From NCBI GenBank assembly GCA_935421135.1, contig OW285192.1, positions 1,469,501 through 1,533,500 on the forward strand: a stretch of 64,000 bases of DNA. Reading direction: 5' to 3'. Under the pieces are notes generated by a model. That model made no database searches and was not told where the DNA came from. It saw nothing but the letters and a program-made list of their open reading frames with translations. This document shows positions 1 to 11,500 of the stretch, in pieces. Source of the stretch: Bugulina stolonifera. Lineage: Eukaryota > Bryozoa > Gymnolaemata > Cheilostomatida > Bugulidae. The translations under genes and the position numbers were made by a program. Numbering within the stretch: position 1 is the first letter of the stretch; each line of letters opens with the position of its first letter.

Positions 1-1206
1 TCTCGAATCCTGTTGTATAAAACTAGCAAGCTTTTGTTCTTCAGAAAATTGAATTATCATTCTTCATTGTATAACTAAAATATTTATTATACCATTAATA
101 TCAAATAAGGTGCTTTATGTAATGCATAATATACATTATTATGTACTTATTATGTTGAATGCTGTTTATCATAATATAAACACTTGCACACATGCGATTC
201 CTAAACAATTATGTAACATAAATACAGTATGTAACAGAATATGATGGAAGGTAGGTAAAAAGTACTGCCTGGTAGCAATTCTTAGCAAAAAGCATTCAAA
301 AAGTATGTAGAAAACAAGCAAAAGAAACGCAAAATGCCATAACATAAAATATAAAAATGCAATTATCAAAAATAAAAATGGTCATCATGACACAGTTGTA
401 CTATAATACACTATTGTATAATAACTGTTAGTGGGCTTGTATAACACTATAGAAATCTGCAGGACATTGCATGCAGATACCTGTACATCTACATATTTAT
501 ACACTACTTTATACAATACACTGGCATCCCTATATCAATACAGTGCTAAATATTTATACTATATACAATGTTTATCTACATATTACTATACAATGTTGTA
601 ACAACAATAAACTTATTTTTTATCTATAAATATTATATTTGATAATCTGCTCAGTTAGAGCACTATTTTAGAACTCACATAAAAGCTTTATATTTTACAC
701 AAACGAGTATTACTAGATGTACAATGTACATGTATATACTTGTATTAGCACATTTGGACTATTGTAGTGGCCGGGGCATTTCTTAATCATGCATGTACTT
801 ACACATGTTCATATATTTCTATGTTATGCATTACTTTAACTATGTATCATAATTACTATGTGTAAACACCTCTTTTATACCCATATATGGCATGTAACTG
901 AGGCCAACGTCTCAGAATTTGCTGTAATTACTGTTTGAACAGCTCATCAGTGCAGCTCAGAGATATCTATAGAAGCACACCTTAGTAACACTGTATCTAC
1001 AAACAGCAAAGCGTATTTAAAAGGTGTGAAATACACTGAACCATAGTTTTCAAGCTGTTTGAGAATTGCACAAAACTAGCACCTCAGTGTATCGACCAGG
1101 TAGAGTGCTCAAGGGTATTATATAATCAATAATAAACAAGTCGTGAATATATTTATCGGCCTGTTTTCTATGGTTAACTGTTAAGTAAAATATCACCATT
1201 ACATAA
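1..1206. other. No gene recognised (left edge)
   Basis: AT-rich sequence without a supported exon. Short ORFs here are low-complexity. Confidence 0.6.
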
Positions 1207-1249
1207 TTATTGCATACTATTCAAATTGTCTTTGAAAGAGAATACTAAA

Positions 1250-1941
1250 CGCATAACTGTAGAGAATATCAAGTGTATAACTGTAGAGAATACCAAGTGT
1301 ATAACTGCAGAGAATATCAAGTGTATAACTGTAGAGAATATCAAATGTATAACTGCAGAGAATATCAAATGTATAACTGCAGAGAATATCAAGTGTATAA
1401 CTGCAGAGAATATCAAGTGTATAACTGCAGAGAATATCAAGTGTATAACTGTAGAGAATATCAAGTGTATAACTGTAGAGAATACCAAGTGTATAACTGT
1501 AGAGAATATCAAGTGTATAACTGTAGAGAATATCAAATGTATAACTGCAGAGAATATCAAATGTATAACTGCAGAGAATATCAAGTGTATAACTGCAGAG
1601 AATATCAAGTGTATAACTGCAGAGAATATCAAGTGTATAACTGTAGAGAATATCAAGTGTATAACTGTAGAGAATACCAAGTGTATAACTGCAGAGAATA
1701 TCAAGTGTATAACTGCAGAGAATATCAAGTGTATAACTGCAGAGAATATCAAGTGTATAACTGCAGAGAATACCAAGTGTATAACTGCAGAGATTACCAA
1801 GTGTATAACTGTAGAGAATACCAAGTGTATAACTGTAGAGAATACCAAGTGTATAACTGCAGAGAATATCAAGTGTATAACTGCAGAGAATATCAAGTGT
1901 ATAACTGCAGAGAATACCAAGTGTATAACTGCAGAGAATAA
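1250..1941. repeat. 24-bp minisatellite (~28 copies)
   Basis: Unit GTGTATAACTGYAGAGAATA plus TCAA. Units vary only at a few positions (Y, G/A in the first base, T/C). Because 24 is a multiple of three, several frames are open on both strands; this is a repeat artefact rather than a gene. Lies 3' of IAP-A. Confidence 0.95.
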
Positions 1942-2489
1942 ACAAAATCGGGAGTCACTAAAATTAAACAGCAAAGTTGAAGTCAATAAAAAGTAATGAG
2001 CAGCTTCTGCTTGTGTTAACTCAAGGAAAGTGTTGGGCAACTTTATAGCCAATGGTTAAATGCATACATCCCCTATTCCCTGGTCTTTAGGGAACAACGA
2101 ATTAGTTATAACTAGTCAGTCCCAATCCTGTTGATTATATTTGTAAGTTATAGAATAGTCTAATTGCCTGGCCTATAATATTCACTTAACAGCACATTTA
2201 CCTATTCTGTTGAAACTTAGCAAAACTGAATCAAACTGACAGCCTTTTTTAATTTTAACAACAAAAGATACTTCAAAATATTCTCCAGTGTTGCACACCA
2301 TGCTACGCTCATGTGTACCTCACTTCGACCACTTCTTACGCTTGGAAAAACTTTCAGCCAGAAGTTTCTCTTTCTACAACTAAATTATACAGCTTAGTTT
2401 CTAAGCATAGAATCTCTAAACACGGATAGTTTTTCTTACTGGCATTTTCGAAAAGTCACTTTGGTGGAGTAGGCTGCTCACTCTGGACT
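1942..2489. other. 3' flank of IAP-A
   Basis: No further exon seen. No minus-strand AATAAA was found; an ATTAAA-type signal near 2250 is possible. Confidence 0.5.
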
Positions 2490-2584
2490 CTAGAGTCTAT
2501 TGAACTGAGCTTGAATGGTACCCCTCACTTCCTGTCTGCAGATGGGGCAGACGACCATGGCGGGAGCACAGGTGTTGCAGCAAA
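2490..2584 (-). CDS. IAP-A exon 9: second half of RING and stop
   Basis: 95 nt. Acceptor TTGTATAG|TTTGC. Encodes CCNTCAPAMVVCPICR then EVRGTIQAQ, ending FNRL and TAG. The ...CPICR-x-x-VRGT... ending is diagnostic of IAP RINGs. Confidence 0.92.
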
Positions 2585-5500
2585 CTATACAATAGCATAA
2601 AATATGTAGACCAAGTCTGTTGAAAGTTTTACCAAAGAGATGAAAACACTTGGAGTTGCTTACATGATGATGCACTCCATTCTTCTATTGAATTTAAATG
2701 TGGAAAGTTTCAGCAGTTTCAGAAGCAATGAAGATGAAGATGAGGGAAGGAAACATGGTACAAGATGCGCAACAGTGTAACATAAAGTAAACTATTCAAC
2801 GGTAAATGTATATCTGAGGTGTTTCCATTGAATAACCGACTGTAATTAGCGGGAGTTGTCTAATCAGGAAAGGAATACTTTTACTAGACTGAGGTTCAAT
2901 GGTAATATAATCTAATATTTCGGGTTCTTACCTAGGTGCCCACATGGTAGGAATATTATGCCTATGGGCTGTTGCAGACATATTTTACACAGGAACTGGT
3001 TCTTTAGCTCTCTACCAACTGCTGTTGAAAATAAACAGCACGGTATGAAACAACAGAGTGACTACACGACACCAGTACATACATGTATTATACTTGGTTA
3101 TAGTATGTACTACAGATTCTATAGTACATGGATGCAGAAGTAAAGGCCACATCTTGTACACTTTATTCAAGTCACATGAAAAGTAGGTCACATGAGAAGT
3201 AGATCACATGGACTTAGTGAATGAGTCACACCTGGTATATCTGCTGGGTCTGCTGCTGAGACCCTAGCTTCAAGATCACCACTTGCAGTTTCTTCGGTTA
3301 AACCAGTCTCTGTATTCGCTTGACCTCCCTCCTCCCCCATGACATGCAAGTCCTCGATATTTTCACTCCCCATCTCCTCCAACTGTGTCTCATGCGGAGG
3401 TTCGATCACCTGGGGAGCTGGTATCTCTTCCTCTATTTCAAGTCTTATCCTACCCAGCTCGTTCTGACTCTCTGTCCTTTCCAATATGGCTGCTACAAGA
3501 TCTTTGGTGTATTGGAAATCTGGTCTTCCATACTATAATAAACATAATATATCTATCTTAGTGTAATATTTTCCTGCTTTCTAGAGCCTAGCTGAGCAGT
3601 AGGGCATAGAGTGGTCTATTAACCTGTTATTACATGTACCGAGTAGGTGCGAGCATGACTAGCAACAGCAAATAAACTTGTCTTTCGTAAATAATCTGTA
3701 GGTCTGAGTATACTGACTGCCCTTGTTACAATTGCATGAGTCCGACCTAAACCTAGGTGCTCTGGCGTCAGTTCCCCTAGGTCAGGGGTTCTCAACCTTT
3801 TTCATACTATGGCCCACTTTGCCCAATCTAAAATTTCTATGGCCCACAAGAGGTCACAACAAATAATCAGAAATCAGTAATTTTTAGTATATATAGATGA
3901 CTGTATTGGAAAGATTGCAATATTTGTATAAAGCCAGAAAAGGAAACAAATGAAAGTTAGGGAGAGCCTTGGCACTGATGTTTGCCTGCAAGTTCTTTAT
4001 ATCGTGGTTCCACTTGAGATAAAGCACATCTGATGTCATGGGCTACTTCAAGGCGGTTCCTTGATTTAGTTTTCAGCTGCACCATTGTAGAAAATCCTGA
4101 CTCGCAGGGATATGTTGTTGCGAATGGCAGTAACATCCTTAGACATTCCTTGGCTACTGATGGATAGCTGGATGCCCTTCTGGGCCAAAACTGGTTGAGG
4201 GATACTTCAGCAAATAAATCTTTCGCCCCGGAATAATTTTTTAGCTCTATAAGCTCATCTTGCAAGTGATCTTCAATGTCCTCTACTTGTGCTTGGAATG
4301 AATTTCTCAGTAGTTTCAGAGATGTAGGTTACAGGTTGGGGAAATATCGCTGAAACTCATCTTTCAGTGCCTCAAGATGTGCGGTAATGTTCAACTTCAG
4401 TTTGGAATTTATTGGTTGAGCACCAATTAACTCAGACAGCTTCTGGAAGGAACTGAAGACTCCACCTTCTGTCTTGCGCTTCCAATTCTCCAGTTTCTGG
4501 GTAAATTCGTTGATTGCATCTATCAACTGGATAACAGTAGTTTCTGGGCCTTGGAGTTTCAAATTCAAAGTATTCAGATTCAGTATTCAGATTTACTTGT
4601 ATACTATGTACTATATATTATGTATATTATGTATGCCCTGTGGCCCCTGAAAATCTCTGTTGTGGCCCTCTGGGGGGCCATTGGCTCCCCTTTGAGAACC
4701 CCTGCCCTAGGTGCTCTGGCGTCAGTTCCCCCAGGTGCTCTGACATCAGTTCCCCTAGGTGCTCTGGCATCAGTTCCCTGAGGAACTTTGGCTGAGAGAC
4801 TACTAGTTAAGTAACCACGCAAGCTGTATATAAAGTAATAGAGTGTCTTTATTGCAGTCCAACAAGTGTCAATAAGAGGCAGAAGGCCTTGCCTTTTATA
4901 TAAAATCTGGTTCCGGTGGAAGGTTCTGGTAAAGTATTGCGCAATAAATTATAGGTAGAAGTTACAAAAGGGCCAAGTCCCAGTTACATAAACCATTCTT
5001 AATAAATCTGATAAATCATGCACATTACCAGAAAATACTATCGCTTGCATAACACTAATATTTAAGACAATAATAACCACTTAGTCTATATATAATCAGG
5101 TCAGAATCTAACATATGAAATGTTGGCCCTCTGGCCTCGGATACCCATTATTATAAAAGCATATAATAATAATACAAACAATTACTATGTAATTCTAATA
5201 AGGTTGGCCCTTGGCCTATAGATACAACACATACATGTATAACACAGTAACAAGGTACTATTCGGTTCAATGTCAGCGATTCAATCAAGGTCATGTACAA
5301 TGTCAGCTATTCAATTGCCATGGGTGGCTTGCGATCCACCACATAGCCCCTTCACACTAGGTTACAAGACTACCTCAGAGCCTAGTGTTATGGTAAGCAA
5401 TCTCCTATACAAGGCAATCTCTTGTCCTACTCTCACCAAGTCCTTCTGGTTAGCTCGTAGGGAGGTGGGCTGGTTTAGGTGTCCTGCGGTTAGCTGCTGC

Positions 5501-8500
5501 AGTGCGACTTCCTTGACGCAGAGAGGTTCTAGTTTATCATTGAGCACCATTATCAGGTGCTGGCGGCTCTCCAATAGGTCGGTCAGCCATTCGATTGCCA
5601 TGGGTGGCTTGCAATCCACCACAGTGTGGTGAAACACTGAGCCGCCTTCTAGACTGGTCAGTCGATGCTAATCAACTATTCACTCCAAGGCTAGTTAGAT
5701 GGCATGGATTTCTAGGTTTGTGTAAGAGCCAAGTTGGGTACATGTGACCTTCCTCAAACTATTATTTATCAGCAGACCACAATCACGACATCTATAGCTG
5801 CAGTATATATTATAAATGAGAGCGCTGTGTACAAATTCACTCCTAGTCAGCAATTTTTGAGGTGGCAACCATGTAGTAGTAGTAGTAGCCATGCCATTTG
5901 CTATTGTACTGGAATATTACATATAACATCGTATTACAATTACCTTTAACTTATAACCTATGACCTAGAGCCTTTGACTTATAAGGAATGACCAATAACC
6001 GACGACCTATAAACTATGACCTATGATCTACAACATATGACTTATAAAGTATGACCTATAAAGTATGACCTATAACCTATGATCTATACCCTATGGCAAA
6101 GGGACATTTCGAAAAAGTCAGTTTGAAACGGGACGTTTCACAACCGGACAGTTCGAAACAGGACGTTTCACAACCGGACAGTTCGAAACAGAACAGTTCG
6201 AAACTGTGTGGATTACATTTAGAAGAACACAACTCACAGATAATTAATTTTAATTAGTTAAATAAAAAATAATATTAAAAATAAAAATTAGTTGAAATCT
6301 GGTGGTTGGGGTTCGGGGGTAGGGATTTCAAACTGTCCGGTTTCAAAACTGTCTTTTTTAAAGAGTCACAAATCCATAACCTATGACCTATAACCTATGA
6401 CCTATAACCTATAACCTATGACCTATAATCTATGACCTATAACCTATGACCTATAATCTATGACCTATAATCTATGACCTATAACCTATGACCTATAACC
6501 TATGACCTATAACCTATGACCTATAACCTATGACCTATAACCTATGACCTATAACCTATGACCTATAACCTATGACCTATAACCTATGACCTATAATCTA
6601 TGACTTATAACCTATGACCTATAATCTATGACCTATAACCTATGACCTATAATCTATGACCTATAACCTATGACCTATAACCTATGACCTATAATCTATG
6701 ACCTATAACATTTGATTTATAAAGCCGATTTACAGTGCCTGAATAAGTTCAGTAGGTTAATAGTACTTGAATCACCTTGATGTTGAGTATAAGAGCAGCT
6801 CTGATGTCCTCCCTCCTGTAGCCTGGGTGTACCATATCCAATACAGCCTGTGCTACAGGGCTATCAAACCTTGGCCTCAACATTCTTGTAGTTACAACCT
6901 GCGTTTATACAGAGCACAGCTACAGGGAGTGATGTAACAATACAGGAAATGACGTCATATAGTAACAATACAGGAAGTGATGTCATAGTAACAATACAAG
7001 ACGTGACGTCATGCCAAGTATCTATACTCACATTAATTGTAGGTTCCTCAGCGGGCTCCACGTATCGTCCATGCTCTGCTATGGTGGAGGTAACAAAGTC
7101 TTGCCCTTTCTCTCGGATAAGGAGTTGACAGTTTGGAGACTGTCTAGCGTGTCTCAACCAGATGTCCTCAACTGCTGACCATTTGGACATCTCTACACCA
7201 CATGAGAAGCAGCAGACCGTGTCACCTTGACCTAGTAGAATTTAATGATTCTTACACTCATTATGTACCAACTCTTGAAAGAATAGGAAATAGGTGCCAG
7301 TATATAGAACTTCCATGAGAGAAGCAAATTAAATACAATAGTTGGAATATACACAGCATTACAACTACAGTACATGTACTCCTCTATGCACTACAACTAT
7401 GGCACATGTACTACCACATTATGCACTACAACTACAGCACATGTACTCCTCTATGCACTACAACTATGGTACATGTACTACCACATTATGCACTACAACT
7501 ACAGCACATGTACTACCACATTATGCACTACAACTATGGTACATGTACTACCACATTATACACTAACCTGTATAATATAGCTGATGTTCAATGAGCTCTG
7601 CAGCCATTTTCTTATTATTTCTCGGCCATGTCAAGAATGTGTCCTCTCGCCTTGTTGAGACGGCTATCTCCGGGTGCTTGGTAACATCTGTGATGATGCC
7701 CAACCCACCTGAAATATCTGGTACTGAACCTGAGCTATTTGCCACCTCGAACACATCAGAAATCACATCAGGGACGTTGATCACAGTTGTTTGACCTTGA
7801 AAACGATAACAGTGTTCCTGAAACCTATTTCAGTATTTCTGAAAGTAAGCAAGACAAGTAATGACATATATAGTATATATTGTGAGTAGTATTATTTTGT
7901 ATAAATTAGTAAGGATACTACATGTATATAGGATAACAGTTCAGTGCATGTTTACCTAAGGGTTAGGCCTGTAATATAATATGTACTACATGTATCTCAC
8001 AATGCATACTAGTTGTGATTTTAATTACAAGCAAATATTACAGACTAAATATATAACATAACACAATAAGTATTTATATGTAGATGTAGACGTAGATGTA
8101 GATGTAGATGTAGATGTAGATGTAGACGTAGATGTAGACGTAGATGTAGACGTAGATGTAGACATAGATGTAGACGTAGATGTAGACATAGATGTAGACG
8201 TAGATGTAGATGTAGACGTAGATGTAGACGTAGATGTACATGTAGATGTACATGTAGATGGAGGAATGTAGATGGAAGCATGTACATGGTAGGTACAAGC
8301 ATATTCATGTACCCTTATAATACATGAATGTTATAAACAATAGAATAACCTACATGTAGTATTAGTATAACATACATTGTACACGTACGTGATTGTATTA
8401 TAGTAGTCTACATAGACATGATTTACTATCAATATGAGTATATGCTACCGTTACAATTATATCAGTGGACAGATTATTTGGAATTTTTTCTGATATTTCT

Positions 8501-11500
8501 GGAAATATTATTTCCAAAGCTGGAAAAACCGCAATGGTGTGGCCATAATACATACACATGGTTGTATATTCACTGCAACAAGACAGAAATCCCAAATAAA
8601 TGGTGCACAGCGTTGCACCATATGTATGATGATTGTATTATATAGCGTACAGCAGATACATGTTTATACATACAGTACTAATATAATAATATACTCTACA
8701 TGTACAGTAGCTGATGTCACTGATGGAACCCGTAATTCCCGATATGTCTGTATAATATATAGAATGTATCTATATAATGTTATATATTATATACATGTAT
8801 CTGTGTTCATATATATCTAGACAACTGATAGGTGAAGGTGTGGGCAGCTAGATATAGAGCTCTACTGGTTCTATGTTATGTCCATTGTAACAATGGTTAT
8901 CAGTATAAAGTTATCACTATCAACTACACTGCATTCTCAGGTAAGGTATGCTATTTGAAGACTTGATAAATAGAGTAGCATTGGTAATATTACTCTGTGT
9001 GTTAGTCAAAGCAGTAGCTATTAAACTTGAGTACACACTGTATGTTATGAATACTAACCCTGTACAAACTGGCAGGCCGGAGACTGGTCGATGTGCCTAT
9101 GGTGTGGTAGTTGCTCATTGGTCCAATTTCTGAGCCGAACCTTACAGTACACACACTCTACAGTGTCTGCGTTACCTACAACACGGAGTTGATGTATCAC
9201 AGGCAGAATTTTGCTGAGTGCATACAACTCCACAACAGCAACACACGCCCTTCACTACATCTCATTACATTGCTAGGAACCAGGCTAGGAAAACCCACTC
9301 TCTTAGCTTATGTTCTGTGTAGGATAAGGGAGTGGAACGCTGCATGTCATCCCATACTCTTGGTAGCGTAGCTCTTGGGCTACTCATGTGATAATTAGTA
9401 ATGGACTGGAAGGGAAATCACTAGTACACTTGCCTATTGCGTTGTAGTTATGCAAGTGATAGGATAATCAATAGCAACCTTGGCAATTTGTATGCAGGTA
9501 AAACTAGTGTTTATTATGACTCTGGGACTTCCCCATTCTTTTGTTTAACAATTTCCCCAGTCCTATTGCGTCAAGTTATGAATAGGACAGTAATTGGTAT
9601 CAGTAGTAGAAAGTCACTATTCAATACTATTGCATTGTCTTATGCAACAAATAGTTATTAGATAATAAAAATCAACAATATTAAAATAAATATGATGAAT
9701 CACCAGCATGATGAATCACCTCTAAATAGAAGTACATGTAACTTATGGGCACTGCTCAGTTGACTCCTGGTCACCAAACTTGACACACGTATTAATTTCA
9801 GTATTTCAGTAGATACACACAACATTTACAACTATATCTATTCAAACTTTACAATTTGAATATTTAAATTTCATGAGTTGACTGTTGACTGAGTATGAAG
9901 AAAAGGGAATGATATTATACTCCATACAGACGCTGTGACAGCATCGTAGAGCAACCATCTGTAACAGACTGACAGCGTTACATACATGTACATGTAAGGT
10001 AAGTCACTATTTCCTATTACTATTATACTACCTACCAGTGTATACAAATCCACTCCTTGCCAATTCCTTAGCAGATACGAGGTCACCGGCTGGCCATGAT
10101 ATAAACGTCTTCCTTCGGTTTGCCTCAAATGAAAGCTCCGGAATACCTGCCTGCGATGGCTGACATTGTCTAATATCCTCAATATGGTCCCGGGGTATTA
10201 TGAGCCTACATAGTAACATTAACATATGCAGGTAGAATAACTGATCTACACATACAATGTATATATATGCAGGTAGAACAGAGTAGGAGTAGGTAACAGT
10301 GTGTTACAATTAGTAGTGAATGAATGTTAGTAGTTTTAAATTCTTGTTCATACTTGGGGCAATACGGTTGGGGTTACTTCTGTTGTAGCTAGTTCACCTC
10401 TCTACCTAATTCCACACTGGGTGGGACAGACAGTAGAAGAGTTACAATAGTGTGAAGGTTGCTAGATATAACAATAATATAGTGTGTGGATGTACAATCA
10501 TGTATATGTAACTCTGTATCTCTGTACCCGCCTATCTAAGCATAACCTATATTATATTCCCAGTGTCTGTGTACATACAAGTCCTTGTATGTAATAGTAC
10601 CTACACTTGGGTAACATGATAAGGTTATTATTAGAGTACATTGGCGCCTGCTAGTCTGGGAATAAAATAGTTCGTAGCAGGTTCATGCTATTATAACCTT
10701 GAATAAAACTTTATCATTTTCCACTCAGCTTTTTACCTGCCCTTTATGCCTGCCCTCTGTGCCTGCCCTCTGTGCCTGCCCTCTGTGCCTGCCCTCTGTG
10801 CCTGCCCTCTGTGCCTGCCCTCTGTGCCTGCCCTCTGTGCCTGCCCTCTGTGCCTGCCCTCTGTGCCTGCCCTCTGTGCCTGCCCTCTGTGCCTGCCCTC
10901 TGTGCCTGCCCTCTGTGCCTGCCCTCTGTGCCTGCCCTCTGTGCCTGCCCTCTGTGCCTGCCCTCTGTGCCTGCCCTCTGTGCCTGCCCTCTGTGCCTGC
11001 CCTCTGTGCCTGCCCTCTGTGCCTGCCCTCTGTGCCTGCCCTCTGTGCCTGCCCTCTGTGCCTGCCCTCTGTGCCTGCCCTCTGTGCCTGCCCTCTGTGC
11101 CTGCCCTCTGTGCCTGCCCTCTGTGCCTGCCCTCTGTGCCTGCCCTCTGTGCCTGCCCTTGTTCACACCAACATTATGACAGAGAGCAGTGTGTGTAAGT
11201 ATATTAATGTGTATAGCCCTAGGTGGATCTTTCATTGACTACTAGTTGGAAATAGTTAATGTAGAGATAACACTGTAACTTGATGTACATGTAGAACATT
11301 TTCCTTACACACTAGAAGAGTGTCAATATGCGAGGTATCAATATCATGTTATACAACAAGTACTTGCAGGTACTCCCAGGTTCATTAGCAGTTTATAGGC
11401 TTATAGACTCTAATACAGGCACACTGATGTACATTGTACATGTAGGTGTATAGCTGTACGTTGTACATGTAGGTGTATAGCTGTACGTTGTACATGTGGG

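Larger units (their letters stand above)
3724..5623 (-). mobile_element. Rearranged, diverged relative of the LTR element
   Basis: Read on the minus strand: the first ~43 bp of an LTR (5623-5581, TGTGGTGGATTGCAAGCC), fused directly to the tail of an ORF (ending 5362) homologous to the C-terminus of the 53.9-kb ORF (shared E-x-AL...P-x-x-LR...E-x-ALYR-x-L pattern), then CCTAGTGTGAAGGGGCTA (polypurine tract), then a 3' LTR 5343-3724. Removing the nested hAT and one target copy leaves an LTR of about 690 bp. TATATAAAA near 4896-4904 and AATAAA at 4848-4853 (minus) are in place. Most of the interior is deleted. Confidence 0.75.

Noticed and set aside
1207..2052. Long ORFs on both strands (up to 281 codons)
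   Set aside because: They are translations of a 24-bp minisatellite; frames stay open only because the unit is a multiple of three without stops. No splice or start context.
5362..5637. 91-codon ORF taken as a gene with its own ATG
   Set aside because: Its first codons are the terminal LTR sequence fused to the ORF tail; the ATG is not a real start.
10699..11238. ORFs of 135-179 codons, Cys/Pro/Leu repeats
   Set aside because: Product of a 13-bp tandem repeat with no stop in any frame, inside an IAP-A intron.
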